Notes: generated by a model not told the origin, from the letters alone. DNA of 55,523 nt from Thermoplasmata archaeon (GCA_021817605.1 JAKAUN010000010.1:1-55523), one strand, 5' to 3'. Counted from the stretch's first letter, positions 25,604 through 34,520 are shown. A program made the numbers and translations.

Positions 25604-26611
25604 GTGGCGATGACCCCCCCCAGGTTCGGGACGTTCTCGATCGTCGCCTTCGAGCCGGCCAGCTCCACTTGGGCCGTGGCGGTCCAGTCGAAGTTCATCT
25701 CCGTCGGCTCGGTCGTGCCGTTCGCCGAGGTCGGGACGGGGGCGATAGCGACCCAGGCGATGGCGAACGTCGCCTACGGACCGGACGGACTCGCCCTCCT
25801 TCGGAGGGGGGCCTCCGCCGAGGAGGTCGTCCGCAAGCTCACCGCCTCGGACCCGGAGCGCGAGCACCGTCAGCTCGGGACCGTCGACGCGAAGGGCCAC
25901 GCAGCCTCGTTCACGGGCTCGAAGTGCCTCGAGTGGGCCGGCCACGAGGTGGGCGAGGGGTTCGCCTGCCAGGGGAACATCCTCTTTGGCCCCTCGGTGG
26001 TCCGCGCGATGGCCCGCAGCTACGAGAACAGCTCCGGCGACATCCTCGACAGGCTCCTCGCCGCGCTCGCCGCCGGCCAGCGCGAGGGCGGCGACCGTCG
26101 GGGGATGCAGTCGGCCGCGCTGCTCGCGGTGCGCAAAGGAGCCGGCTACGGTGGATCGGACCGCTGGGTCGACCTCCGCGTGGACGACCACCCGAGCCCC
26201 ATCGAGGAGCTTCGGCGGGTCTTCCGCCTCTACGATCTTACGATGCTCTCGCGCGAGGATCCCGCGACCCTCGAGCGGATCGAAGGAGAGGTCGCGGCCT
26301 CGCTCCAGCACGACCTCTCGGTCCTAGGCTACTACACCGGCCGGCTCACCGGCTCGTGGAACCCCGAGAGCCAGGCCGCCTTCCTCCGGTTCATCGGCGA
26401 GCACAACTTCGAGAACAAGCAGCGCGAGGACAACACCGTCTGGCCGTCGGTGCGCGCCTACCTGCGCGAGCGCGCCGCGGCCGAGACGGCCCGGCGGACC
26501 ACGACCGCCCCGATCGTCCCCGGGGCCCTCGACCGCGGACCCGGGGCGCTGCCGGAGGGGGGTTCCCCATCGTCGACGCACGGAGAGAGCCGCACGCGCA
26601 GGCACGGGTAG
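25604..26611 (+). CDS. DUF1028 family protein
   Basis: This 335-residue protein matches the DUF1028 family of Ntn-hydrolase-like fold, with FSIVAFEPASSTWAVAVQSKFISVGSVV at the N-terminus in conserved form, GTGAIATQAMANVAYGPDGLALL and CQGNIL. The catalytic residue would be in the N-terminal block. A C-terminal part beginning near residue 240 (LSVLGYYTGRLTGSWNPESQAAFLRF) resembles a peptidoglycan-binding-like repeat. The enzyme's substrate is unknown. The start may be GTG 25604 or ATG 25610. Its last residues (STHGESRTRRHG) look out of frame with a true ending. Confidence 0.85.
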   Translation: MAMTPPRFGTFSIVAFEPASSTWAVAVQSKFISVGSVVPFAEVGTGAIATQAMANVAYGPDGLALLRRGASAEEVVRKLTASDPEREHRQLGTVDAKGHAASFTGSKCLEWAGHEVGEGFACQGNILFGPSVVRAMARSYENSSGDILDRLLAALAAGQREGGDRRGMQSAALLAVRKGAGYGGSDRWVDLRVDDHPSPIEELRRVFRLYDLTMLSREDPATLERIEGEVAASLQHDLSVLGYYTGRLTGSWNPESQAAFLRFIGEHNFENKQREDNTVWPSVRAYLRERAAAETARRTTTAPIVPGALDRGPGALPEGGSPSSTHGESRTRRHG

Positions 26612-26946
26612 CGATCCGGCTCGAGCGGAAGTGCGCGAGCGCCGCCGAGGCGCGGGCGCTTCTCGGCTCGGTCCGCGCCGATACCCCCGAGTTCGTCCGG
26701 CTGGTCTGTCGCGGACCGTTGCTCGTCGTGCGGCTGGTCGCTCCGTCGGCCGCAAGCGCGCGGGCGACCCTGGACGATCTCCTCGCCTGCCTGAGGGCGG
26801 CCGAGAGGACCCTGACGGACCGGACGGTGCTCAGCGGCCGAGCGCCGCGGCCAGCGGCTCGACCAGCCGCGGGAGCGTCTCGTCGATCCGGCCCACGACG
26901 CCGACGTCCGCCTCGGCGAAGACCGGGGCGCTCGGCTCGGCGTTGA
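26569..26946 (+). CDS. pcc1: KEOPS Pcc1-like frame without a recognisable start codon
   Basis: The frame encodes the Pcc1 fold: ARVAIRLERKCASAAEARALL, then a strand region LLVVRLVAPS and the hallmark ASARATLDDLLACLRAAERTL. Pcc1 helps KEOPS make threonylcarbamoyl-adenosine in tRNA. No ATG, GTG or TTG occurs in this frame upstream; the first candidate is an ATC at about 26569, and the frame is open back into DUF1028. The stop at 26946 overlaps the convergent etf gene by about 115 bases. A frameshift, a rare start codon, or fusion to DUF1028 are all possible. Confidence 0.6.
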   Translation: MVDARREPHAQARVAIRLERKCASAAEARALLGSVRADTPEFVRLVCRGPLLVVRLVAPSAASARATLDDLLACLRAAERTLTDRTVLSGRAPRPAARPAAGASRRSGPRRRRPPRRRPGRSARR

Positions 26947-28642
26947 CCGCCAGGATCGCCCGGGCCCTCCTCCAGCCGACCATGTGGTGCGAGGAGCCCC
27001 GCACCCCGAGCAGGACGGCAAGGCGCGGCGCGAGGGCCCTCCCCGTGAGCCCGACCTGGAGGCTCGAGGGCAGCCAGCCCTCGTCGACGACCCGGCGGGT
27101 GCCCACGAGCGCGGCGTCCCATCGTCGCAGCACGGGCAGGAGCGAGGCGATCCCCTCGGCTCCCCCGATTCCCATGCCGACCGCCACGACGACGGCACGG
27201 CCCTCGGGAGACGGGTACGGCGTGGCGTCGCGGCCCTCACCTAGCCGCTGGACCCGTACCACGGGAGGCGACGCCTCCACCCTGCTCCACGGCAGGGCCG
27301 GCGCCGGCCCGGTGGTCTCCGCGGCAGGGTAGAGCCCGGAACGCACGGTGGCCACCGCCGGCCGCGTCCGGCTGCGAATGGTGGCGAGGGTCCGGCCCCC
27401 GAACGACGGTTTCACGAAGGCGAGCCGCCGTGGCTCTCCCTCGACAAGTTGCGTTGCATCGCCCACCGCGCCGAGGCCGCGGGAGGCCGCGAGCTGCCCG
27501 GCGATCTCGCGTCCGAACGGCTCGGCCGTGGTCAGCAGGCCGGCGAGCTCGGGTCGCGCGTCCAGGACCTTGCCGACCCCGAGCGCCGCCCAGCCCGAGT
27601 CCCAAGAGGAGGAGCCCGGCTCGACACGATACCCGACGAGGGCGCCGGCCGCCGCCAGACGGGCGGCCTCTTCCTCCGCCGGCGGAGGCCCGAGCCAGAG
27701 GGCTGAGGGCCAGTGCTCGTGCAGGGTACGGCGCACCTCGGAGAACCATCCAAGTGCCCCCTCGTCCAGCCTCCCGTCCTCGTCGCTGGCCACGAGGGCG
27801 ATCTCTCCCGTGGGCGAGCGCTCCGGCGGGGAAGGAAGGGGGCCCGGCATCTCCGGCGGCCTTCCGAGCATCGGACCGAGAGCCTCCACCGCCGCGTCGA
27901 CGCGCTGGTCGATAGGTCCCTCGGCGAAGAGCCGACAGCCGCGGGACGGCGAGGACTCGTGGACCGCTTCGACCACGCTCGGGGAGCCCTGCGACCCCAC
28001 CAACGCGGGGTCGAGGTTCACGGCAGCGAGGCCGGCCACCTCCACAGGGAGCTCCTGCGGTCGGGCCAGCCGTTCCGGGTCGGGACGCAGCGGCTTGGCG
28101 ATCTTCTCCCCCACCGTCACGACAGCAGGAAGGCCGACGTGCACGGTCCTCCAGCCTCCCGGGACATCGACCGTCACCTCCAGTCCAAGACCGTCGTCGT
28201 CCCGACGGATCGATCGGGCCTCGGTGACGACGGGGACGCCGAGGAGGGTCGCGACCTCCGGACCGACCAGGCCGGTATCGCTGTCGGTGCTGCGCGACCC
28301 GGCGAGGACGAGGTCGTGGCCAAGCCCTGCCAGGCCCGCGGCCAGGGCCCGAGCCGTCGCGAGGACATCCGAGCCCGCGAAGGCACGGTGGCTCAGGAGC
28401 CGGACGGTCCCGGCGCCGACAGCGCGGGCCTCCCGCAAACGGGCAAGAGCGCTCGGCGGCCCGAGCGAGAGAACCCCGACCTCCTCTCCCGGCCGGCGAA
28501 GCTCCAGCGCGACCCGGAGCGCCCGCTGGTCGAAGGGGTTGAGGACCTGCTCGCCCTGCTCACGAAGCGCCGTGAGACGCGTGGGATCGAACCGGAGGGT
28601 CTCCCGGTCGGGAACGACCTTCACCAGCACCGCGATACCCAT
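26831..28642 (-). CDS. etfBA: Electron transfer flavoprotein, fused beta-alpha subunits
   Basis: This 603-residue protein carries an EtfB-like domain (about 1-255) followed by an EtfA-like domain (about 290-603) in one chain. The EtfB part has KVVPDRETLRFDP, DQRALRVALELRR and VLAGSRSTDSDTGLVGPEVA. The EtfA C-terminus has the FAD-binding region VGLTGRALAPRLAVLLGVRGSSHHMVGWRRA and APVFAEADVGVVG. It shuttles electrons from acyl-CoA or other dehydrogenases to a membrane quinone reductase. The start ATG 28640-28642 shares bases with the divergent protease gene. Confidence 0.88.
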   Translation of the reverse strand: MGIAVLVKVVPDRETLRFDPTRLTALREQGEQVLNPFDQRALRVALELRRPGEEVGVLSLGPPSALARLREARAVGAGTVRLLSHRAFAGSDVLATARALAAGLAGLGHDLVLAGSRSTDSDTGLVGPEVATLLGVPVVTEARSIRRDDDGLGLEVTVDVPGGWRTVHVGLPAVVTVGEKIAKPLRPDPERLARPQELPVEVAGLAAVNLDPALVGSQGSPSVVEAVHESSPSRGCRLFAEGPIDQRVDAAVEALGPMLGRPPEMPGPLPSPPERSPTGEIALVASDEDGRLDEGALGWFSEVRRTLHEHWPSALWLGPPPAEEEAARLAAAGALVGYRVEPGSSSWDSGWAALGVGKVLDARPELAGLLTTAEPFGREIAGQLAASRGLGAVGDATQLVEGEPRRLAFVKPSFGGRTLATIRSRTRPAVATVRSGLYPAAETTGPAPALPWSRVEASPPVVRVQRLGEGRDATPYPSPEGRAVVVAVGMGIGGAEGIASLLPVLRRWDAALVGTRRVVDEGWLPSSLQVGLTGRALAPRLAVLLGVRGSSHHMVGWRRARAILAVNAEPSAPVFAEADVGVVGRIDETLPRLVEPLAAALGR

Positions 28643-29570
28643 GGGCCCGCCGGCTCCCAACGCTCAGCCGGGAGCATATGAACACCGCCCCGATGGGCGC
28701 CCCACGTACCCGCACGAGCGCCCCGCCAACGCCTCCACCTCCGCCTGGGCACTGCGGCTCGTCCTGGGCACGGCGATCACCGCCTTTGCCATCCTCAGCC
28801 AGTACTTCGTCCCGGAGCTCCTTCCGGCGAGCTGGCCCGTCTACCACAACCTGGGGGGCGACCTGTTCATCGTCTACGGCGTCCCCATCCTGGCGTTCCT
28901 CTTCCTTCTCGGGCTCGACCCGTTGCGTGGCTTCGTCGGCCAGATGCGGGTCGCCACGTTCGAGGGGCTTGGCTGGTACGGCGGGCTCTCGCTGCTCGCC
29001 GTAGGGATCACGATCGTCCTGGCGATCGTCTACTCGCTCCTCGACCCGAGCGCGCTCGACCTGTTCTCCAAGCAGAACCCGGCGCTCTCGGGGGCCGAGA
29101 GCAACCCGTGGCTCTACGTGGCGCTCTCGTTCCTGGTCGGGGTCTGCGAGGAGGTCATCTTTCGGGGATGGATCTTCGGCACCTGGTGGCGGCGCACCGG
29201 TGCCTGGTTCGTCCCGGCGATCGTGACGAGCGCCGTCTTCGCGAGCGTCCACCTCTACTACGGGCTCACCTACGGCGCAGCCTCTCCGTTCTACTACACG
29301 CCGCTGTTCCTTCTCGGGTTCGCCTTCGCAGCGACCTACCGGGCCTCGAACGGCAACCTGCTGGTCCCCAGCCTGTTGCACGGGGGCAACGACGCGCTCG
29401 CCTTCCTTACGCTGGTGCTCTCGGGCACGGCGTCGCTCGCGAGCCACTATCTCTTCGTGGTGGGGGCTGCGGTCGTCGGGTTCGTCTACTACCTCCGGGG
29501 GCGCTCCGTCCCACCCCCTCCCGCGGCCCCCACGGCGCCCCCGCCGGTCCTTCCGCCACCCTTCGCGTGA
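28641..29570 (+). CDS. CPBP-family (CAAX-like) intramembrane metalloprotease
   Basis: This 309-residue protein has a proline-rich cytoplasmic N-terminal tail of about 35 residues, then seven or eight membrane helices. Protease motifs are EEVIFRGWIFG, FASVHLYYGL and LLHGGNDAL, which hold the catalytic Glu and His residues of the CPBP (Rce1/type II CAAX) family. The C-terminal tail is proline-rich. No other in-frame start is present before the first helix, so the ATG at 28641 is used. It overlaps the opposite etfBA start. Confidence 0.85.
   Translation: MGPPAPNAQPGAYEHRPDGRPTYPHERPANASTSAWALRLVLGTAITAFAILSQYFVPELLPASWPVYHNLGGDLFIVYGVPILAFLFLLGLDPLRGFVGQMRVATFEGLGWYGGLSLLAVGITIVLAIVYSLLDPSALDLFSKQNPALSGAESNPWLYVALSFLVGVCEEVIFRGWIFGTWWRRTGAWFVPAIVTSAVFASVHLYYGLTYGAASPFYYTPLFLLGFAFAATYRASNGNLLVPSLLHGGNDALAFLTLVLSGTASLASHYLFVVGAAVVGFVYYLRGRSVPPPPAAPTAPPPVLPPPFA
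28674..28681 (-). promoter_or_regulatory. TATA-like element for the etfBA gene
   Basis: On the minus strand this reads TTCATATG, about 35 bases before the etfBA ATG at 28642. It lies inside the N-terminal coding region of the divergent CPBP protease gene. Confidence 0.4.
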
Positions 29571-29655
29571 CGCCGCCGTCGCTCCGGGCCCGCGGCATGC
29601 GACGGTCTCTCGCACCGCCAGCATCTTGTAAACGACGGTGTTCGGGCAGTCCAAG

Positions 29656-30075
29656 ATGGTCGGGGACGAGCGGCTGCGCGAGATCCTCTCGACCGCGCGG
29701 ACGATCGCCGTCGTCGGGCTCTCCGACAAGCCCGAGCGCGACTCGAACGAGGTCGCCCGCTATCTCAAGTCGGTCGGCTACCGCATCGTGCCGGTGAACC
29801 CGCTCCTCACCGAGGTCCTCGGCGAGCGCGCCTATCCTTCCCTCGCCGCCCTCCCGCCCGAGCTGGCCGTCGACGTGGTCGACATCTTCCGGCGCAGCGA
29901 GGAGGTCCCTCCGATCGTCGAGCAGGCGATCGCACGCGGCGTCAAGGTCGCCTGGATGCAGCTCGGCGTCCGGCACCCCGCCGCTGCGGAGAACGGCCGC
30001 AGCCACGGTCTCACCGTGGTCGAGGACCAGTGCATCATGGTCGCCCACCGTCGTCTCAAGATCCCGCCCCGGTGA
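29656..30075 (+). CDS. CoA-binding domain protein
   Basis: This 139-residue protein matches the CoA-binding (YccU-like) family, a Rossmann fold of succinyl-CoA-synthetase type. The motif TIAVVGLSDKPERDSNEVARYLKSVGYRIVPVNP carries the nucleotide-binding loop, followed by VDVVDIFRRSE and VKVAWMQLGV. Its role is unknown; relatives may act in acyl-CoA metabolism. A TTGTAAA lies about 27 bases before ATG 29656, favouring this start over GTG 29638. Confidence 0.88.
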   Translation: MVGDERLREILSTARTIAVVGLSDKPERDSNEVARYLKSVGYRIVPVNPLLTEVLGERAYPSLAALPPELAVDVVDIFRRSEEVPPIVEQAIARGVKVAWMQLGVRHPAAAENGRSHGLTVVEDQCIMVAHRRLKIPPR

Positions 30076-30081
30076 ACCACC

Positions 30082-30885
30082 ATGGCAAGCACTCTCAGCT
30101 CCGTTCCGTCGTCCGCTTTGCCACCTGCGGGGACGTCCACGGGCCCGGCGCCCATCGCCGACCCCCCGCTCGCCGAGCGGGGCACCACCCTGCACGAAAC
30201 GGTCCGGTCCGCCTCCTGGTCGGCCCGCGGCGTGACGAAGGTTGTGGGCTCGGTCGATATCGGCCGAGGGGAGCTCGAGGGGTTCGTGGTGGTCGGGGGG
30301 GCCCTCTCGGCCGACCATCTGTCGGTCCGCGGGACCCTCGAGGTCCTCGGGACGCTCACCGTCCGTGAGGAGCTGAGCGTCCACGGGACGCTCCACGTCG
30401 GCGCCGCCGTCCACGCGGGAGAGGCGGCCGTGAGCGGCAGTGTCCGCGCGGACGGGCCGGTGACGATCGAGCGACGGCTGGTCGGCCGCGGCGGGCTTTC
30501 CGCTCCGGCGGTGACCGCCCTCGAGATCCACCTCGGAGGGACGGTGCGTGTCCCCGGCGAGCTCCGTGCCGGGACGATCGACATCGAACTCGCCGACGGC
30601 TCGGAGCTCGGCGTCGTGGTCGGCCGGACCGTCCGCCTCGTCGGTCCCGAGGGAGGGATGGTCGACCGCCTCCTCGGTAGGTTCCGCCGGGCGCGCATCA
30701 CTCGCGTCGAGGCGGAGGCTGCCGAGCTCGACCGTGTCGAGGCGCGCACCGTCGTAGGACGAGAGGTCCTCCTCGGCCGCGAGACCCACGTCGTCCTTCT
30801 CGATGCGGCGACCCTACGCGCGCATCCGACCAGCCGGGTCGGCCCGGAATCCCGTTCGCCGCCCCCGCGGGGCCTCCGTCGCTGA
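30082..30885 (+). CDS. Bactofilin-like polymer-forming protein (beta-helix)
   Basis: This 267-residue protein has a repeating pattern of short beta strands with Gly at turns, such as VVGGALSADHLSVRGTLEVLG and LSVHGTLHVGAAVHAGEAAV. This matches a right-handed beta-helix of the bactofilin/DUF583 type, which assembles into filaments. The first 60 residues are Ser/Pro-rich and the C-terminus has an additional charged domain with RITRVEAEAAELDRVE. No membrane segment is seen. It lies 6 bases after the CoA-binding gene, so they are probably co-transcribed. Confidence 0.65.
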   Translation: MASTLSSVPSSALPPAGTSTGPAPIADPPLAERGTTLHETVRSASWSARGVTKVVGSVDIGRGELEGFVVVGGALSADHLSVRGTLEVLGTLTVREELSVHGTLHVGAAVHAGEAAVSGSVRADGPVTIERRLVGRGGLSAPAVTALEIHLGGTVRVPGELRAGTIDIELADGSELGVVVGRTVRLVGPEGGMVDRLLGRFRRARITRVEAEAAELDRVEARTVVGREVLLGRETHVVLLDAATLRAHPTSRVGPESRSPPPRGLRR

Positions 30886-30902
30886 GGGTTCACCTCGAAC
30901 GC

Positions 30903-30909
30903 GCTTATC
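30903..30909 (+). promoter_or_regulatory. TATA-like promoter of ileS
   Basis: GCTTATC lies about 28 bases before the ATG at 30934. No Shine-Dalgarno sequence precedes the start, fitting a leaderless transcript. Confidence 0.5.
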
Positions 30910-30933
30910 TTCCGCTGCCGCTCGAGCCTCCCG

Positions 30934-33894
30934 ATGGGAGCGCCGGCGCCGTTCGCCACCCCCCCGGCCGCCGGGTCGCTGGAGGAGAGGGTCCTCGAGT
31001 TCTGGGAGCGCGAGGCGATCCCCTCCCGCGCCCTGAAGGGCGACCCCGCGGGGCCGACGTTTAGGTTCACCGAAGGTCCGCCGACGGCCAACGGCCCCCC
31101 GCATCTCGGCCACCTGGTGGCGAGGGTCCTCAAGGACGTGCAGCTGCGCTACCGTCGCCTGCGCGGCTACCATATCGTGAGCCCGATGGCGGGCTGGGAC
31201 TGCCACGGGCTCCCCGTCGAGATCGAGATCGAGAAGCGCCACGGCCTGCGGTCGCGCAGGGACATCGAGGCGTTCGGCGTCGCGAAGTTCTGCGAGGAGT
31301 GCCGCGAGGACACGCTGCGCGTCGCCTCGCGCTGGCGCGAGATGAGCCGACGGTTAGGCTACTGGCTCGATTACGACCACGCCTACCGCACGATGGACCC
31401 GTCGTACATGGAGAGCGTCTGGTGGTCGCTGCGGACGCTCTTCGACCACGGCCTCCTCGAGAAGGGTCACTACGTGCTCCCGTACTGCCCCCGGTGCGAG
31501 ACGACTCTGAGCTCCCACGAGGTCGCCCAGGGCTACCGGGAGACGACCGACCCTTCCGTGACGGTGCGCTTCCCCCTCCTTCCTGCGCGGGACCCGCCGC
31601 GCTCGCTCCTGGTCTGGACGACGACGCCCTGGACGCTTCCGTCCAACCTCCTAGTCGCCGTCCGCGCCGACCTCAACTACGTGGTCGTCCGCCGGCCCGA
31701 GGGAGAGGAGGTCGTCCTCGCCGAGGGCGCGCTCGTCCGCTACTTCCCCGACGGCGCGGAGGTCGTCGCCCGGCGGACCGGCCAGGAGCTCTCGGGCGAG
31801 AGCTACCGGCCACCTTTCGACACTCCCGGACCGGGCCCGAAGCGCTACCGGGTCGTGCTCGACGACTTCGTGAGCGTCGAGGAGGGTACCGGCATCGTCC
31901 ACGTCGCTCCCAGCTTCGGTCCGGACGACCAGAGGATCGGCGCGCGGGAGGGCGTCGGCATCTTCGACCCGCTGGACCAGCGCGCCCACTTCACCGCGGT
32001 CGTCCCGCGCGTGGCCGGCCGGTCGTTCAAGAACGCCGACCCGGTCCTCGTCCAGGACCTGGAGGAACGCGGCCTGCTCTTCGCCCAGGGAACGGTACGG
32101 CACACCTACCCGTTCTGCTGGAGATGCGAGTCGGCGCTCCTTTACCGGGCACTCGACTCCTGGTTCGTCCGGACCTCGCGCACCACCGAGAGGCTCGTCC
32201 GCAACAACGCCTCGGTCCGCTGGATCCCCCCGCACCTGAGGGACGGACGCTTCGGCAACTTCCTCACCGAGGCGAAGGACTGGGCGCTCTCCCGCACGCG
32301 GTACTGGGGAACGCCGCTGCCGATATGGATCTGCCCGAACGGGCACGCGAGCTGCGTCGGAAGCTTCGCCGAGCTTGCCGAACTCTCCGGCGGTCCGCTC
32401 CCGAGCCCTTTCGATCCGCACCGTGTCGGCGTGGACGCGCTGACGGTCCGCTGCCGCACCTGTCAGGAGCCGGCGCGTCGCGAGCCCTACACGATCGACG
32501 CGTGGTACGACAGCGGCTCGGCACCGTTCGCCCAGTTCCACTACCCGTTCGAGCGCGGGCCCTTCGATCCGAAGGTCGCCCTCGACTTCATCTCGGAGGG
32601 GCTCGACCAGACCCGGGGATGGTTCTACTCGCTCCTCGTCATCGCCACCGCGCTGTTCGACCGGCCCGCCTATCGGGCGTGCCTTAGCTGCGGGCTCGTC
32701 CTGGACGAATCCGGCCGGAAGATGTCGAAATCCAAGGGCAACGCGCTCGACCCGTTGGCCCTCCTCGGGCGTCTCGGCGCCGACGCCACTCGCTGGGGGT
32801 TCCTCTCGATGGACTTCACCGAGGAGATGCGAGTCTCCGAGGCGGGGTTCGAGCGCACCGCGAACCGCACGCTAGGAACGCTGCGCAACGTGGTCGCCTT
32901 CCACCTCGAGAACGCCCGTGCCGATCGTCTTCCCCCCTGCCCCGAGGCGCCCCGTCCTCACAGCGGGCTCGATCGCTGGCTGCTCTCCCGCCTTGAGGCG
33001 ACCCGGGCGACGGTCGATGCCTCTCTCGACGCCTTCGACCCGCGGGCGTCGGCCGCCGCGGTCCGCGAACTGGTCGACGACCTGTCGACCTGGTACCTGA
33101 GGCGCTCGCGTCCCCGCTTCTGGGGCGAGCGGGGTCCCGAGGAGCGGAAGGAGGCGCACGAGACCCTCTCCTTCGCCCTGCTCTCCCTCGCCCGCATCCT
33201 CGCCCCCCTGTTGCCGTTCGTCGCCGAATCGATCCACCAGGAGGTGGGCGGGCTCGACTACCGCGCCGCGGCCGAGTCGGTCCATCTCGGCCGCTGGCCG
33301 GGCCCCCTCGCTCCCCGCGAGCCCGGGCTCGAGGCGGCGATGGAGCGTCTCCGCGAGCTGGTCGAGGTCGGGCGCGAGCTCCGTCAGCGCGCCGGCGTCA
33401 AGGCCCGGATGCCTCTGGGCGAGCTCGTCCTCTTCGGGCCTGCCGACCCGGTCCTCGCGCCCCTCGGGGAGGAGGGCGACCGTCTCCTAGCCGAGGAGCT
33501 CAACGTTCGGACGATCGGTCGAAGGCCTGCCGAGGAGCGGGCACTCCTTCCCGAGCAGGAGTGGATCTTCCGTGACGAGGGCGCAACCGCCGGCGTCGCG
33601 CTCGCACGACATCCGAGCCCCGAGCTGCTCCAGGAAGGCCTCTACCGGGAGGTCGCCCGACGCCTCCAGCAGCACCGCAAGGCCCTCGGGCTTGCCTACG
33701 GCGAGAAGGTCCGGGTCCGGCTCTTCGCCACCGGCCCGCTGCGCGAGGCGCTCGTCGCCCGCTCGGAGCTTCTCGCGAGGGAGGTCCTCGCCGAACCCCT
33801 CGAGCTCACCGAGTCCGCCCTCGAACCCGGGCCCGAGGTCACCGCCTGGGAGTTCGAGGGGTGGCGCTTCTCCGCGCGGGTCGTGCGCGCCTAG
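30934..33894 (+). CDS. ileS: Isoleucyl-tRNA synthetase
   Basis: This class I synthetase of 986 residues charges tRNA-Ile. It has PTANGPPHLGHLVARVLKD with the HLGH signature near residue 50, WDCHGLPVEIEIEK, the editing domain with WTTTPWTLPSN, and the KMSKS motif as GRKMSKSKGN near residue 595. The anticodon-binding part follows. Its length is typical for the archaeal/eukaryotic type. The start ATG 30934 follows the promoter by 28 bases. Its stop overlaps the convergent AMMECR1 stop in a CTAG. Confidence 0.96.
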   Translation: MGAPAPFATPPAAGSLEERVLEFWEREAIPSRALKGDPAGPTFRFTEGPPTANGPPHLGHLVARVLKDVQLRYRRLRGYHIVSPMAGWDCHGLPVEIEIEKRHGLRSRRDIEAFGVAKFCEECREDTLRVASRWREMSRRLGYWLDYDHAYRTMDPSYMESVWWSLRTLFDHGLLEKGHYVLPYCPRCETTLSSHEVAQGYRETTDPSVTVRFPLLPARDPPRSLLVWTTTPWTLPSNLLVAVRADLNYVVVRRPEGEEVVLAEGALVRYFPDGAEVVARRTGQELSGESYRPPFDTPGPGPKRYRVVLDDFVSVEEGTGIVHVAPSFGPDDQRIGAREGVGIFDPLDQRAHFTAVVPRVAGRSFKNADPVLVQDLEERGLLFAQGTVRHTYPFCWRCESALLYRALDSWFVRTSRTTERLVRNNASVRWIPPHLRDGRFGNFLTEAKDWALSRTRYWGTPLPIWICPNGHASCVGSFAELAELSGGPLPSPFDPHRVGVDALTVRCRTCQEPARREPYTIDAWYDSGSAPFAQFHYPFERGPFDPKVALDFISEGLDQTRGWFYSLLVIATALFDRPAYRACLSCGLVLDESGRKMSKSKGNALDPLALLGRLGADATRWGFLSMDFTEEMRVSEAGFERTANRTLGTLRNVVAFHLENARADRLPPCPEAPRPHSGLDRWLLSRLEATRATVDASLDAFDPRASAAAVRELVDDLSTWYLRRSRPRFWGERGPEERKEAHETLSFALLSLARILAPLLPFVAESIHQEVGGLDYRAAAESVHLGRWPGPLAPREPGLEAAMERLRELVEVGRELRQRAGVKARMPLGELVLFGPADPVLAPLGEEGDRLLAEELNVRTIGRRPAEERALLPEQEWIFRDEGATAGVALARHPSPELLQEGLYREVARRLQQHRKALGLAYGEKVRVRLFATGPLREALVARSELLAREVLAEPLELTESALEPGPEVTAWEFEGWRFSARVVRA

Positions 33895-34520
33895 GTCGGG
33901 GCCGAACCGGAGGAGGGGGCCTCCGCCCCGCCGGAGCGGCACGAGACGGCGCCCCGGGGAGACGTCTCTCCCCAGACCTCCGCGCGGAACGTGCGTACCC
34001 TCACGCTCGGCCGTCGCCAGGCTCCCCGGGGAAGGCCCGCCTTCTCGCAGGTGCCGTCCAGGAGCTCTACGGCCGTCCAGTCCTGCTCGACGGCGACCTG
34101 GGGCAGGAGGAGACCGCTCGTCTGATCGGTCTCCACGATCACCCCGTCGCGGCCGGGGAGGACCTCGAGCTCACGGCCGGTCGGCCCGAGCAGGGAAGGG
34201 ACGCCGAGGACCGAGACCTCCGCAGCCAGCCGGTCGAGCTCCTCGGGGAGCACGGGGGGGAACCTCGGGTCGTCGATCGCCGCCGCCACCGCCGCCCGCC
34301 GGACGGCCTCCCGCAGGGGAAGGACCGGCAGGGCGTAGCCGATGCAACCCCTCAGGCGACCCTCCGGGTAGTGCTTCCAGGTGACGAAGGCGCCTCGCCG
34401 CTCGTGAAAGACCGCCGGAAGGCTCGCGGCCTCCGGCTCCCCGCGGCCCGGGTCGAAGAGCGCCTCGACCGCGTGGCGAGCGAGCCGGACCACCGTGGCC
34501 CCGTCGCGCCCGTCGAGCAC
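33891..34520 (-). CDS. AMMECR1 domain protein
   Basis: This protein of about 209 residues has the AMMECR1 fold. Its hallmark motif is GRLRGCIGYALPVLPLREAV, with AAIDDPRFPPV and LTVEVS-like strand EVSVLGVPSLLG following. It is a conserved archaeal and eukaryotic family of unknown enzymatic role, sometimes next to radical-SAM partners. GTG 34520 is the best start because the longer open frame begins with a low-complexity Arg/Pro stretch. It ends tail-to-tail with ileS. Confidence 0.9.
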   Translation of the reverse strand: MLDGRDGATVVRLARHAVEALFDPGRGEPEAASLPAVFHERRGAFVTWKHYPEGRLRGCIGYALPVLPLREAVRRAAVAAAIDDPRFPPVLPEELDRLAAEVSVLGVPSLLGPTGRELEVLPGRDGVIVETDQTSGLLLPQVAVEQDWTAVELLDGTCEKAGLPRGAWRRPSVRVRTFRAEVWGETSPRGAVSCRSGGAEAPSSGSAPT

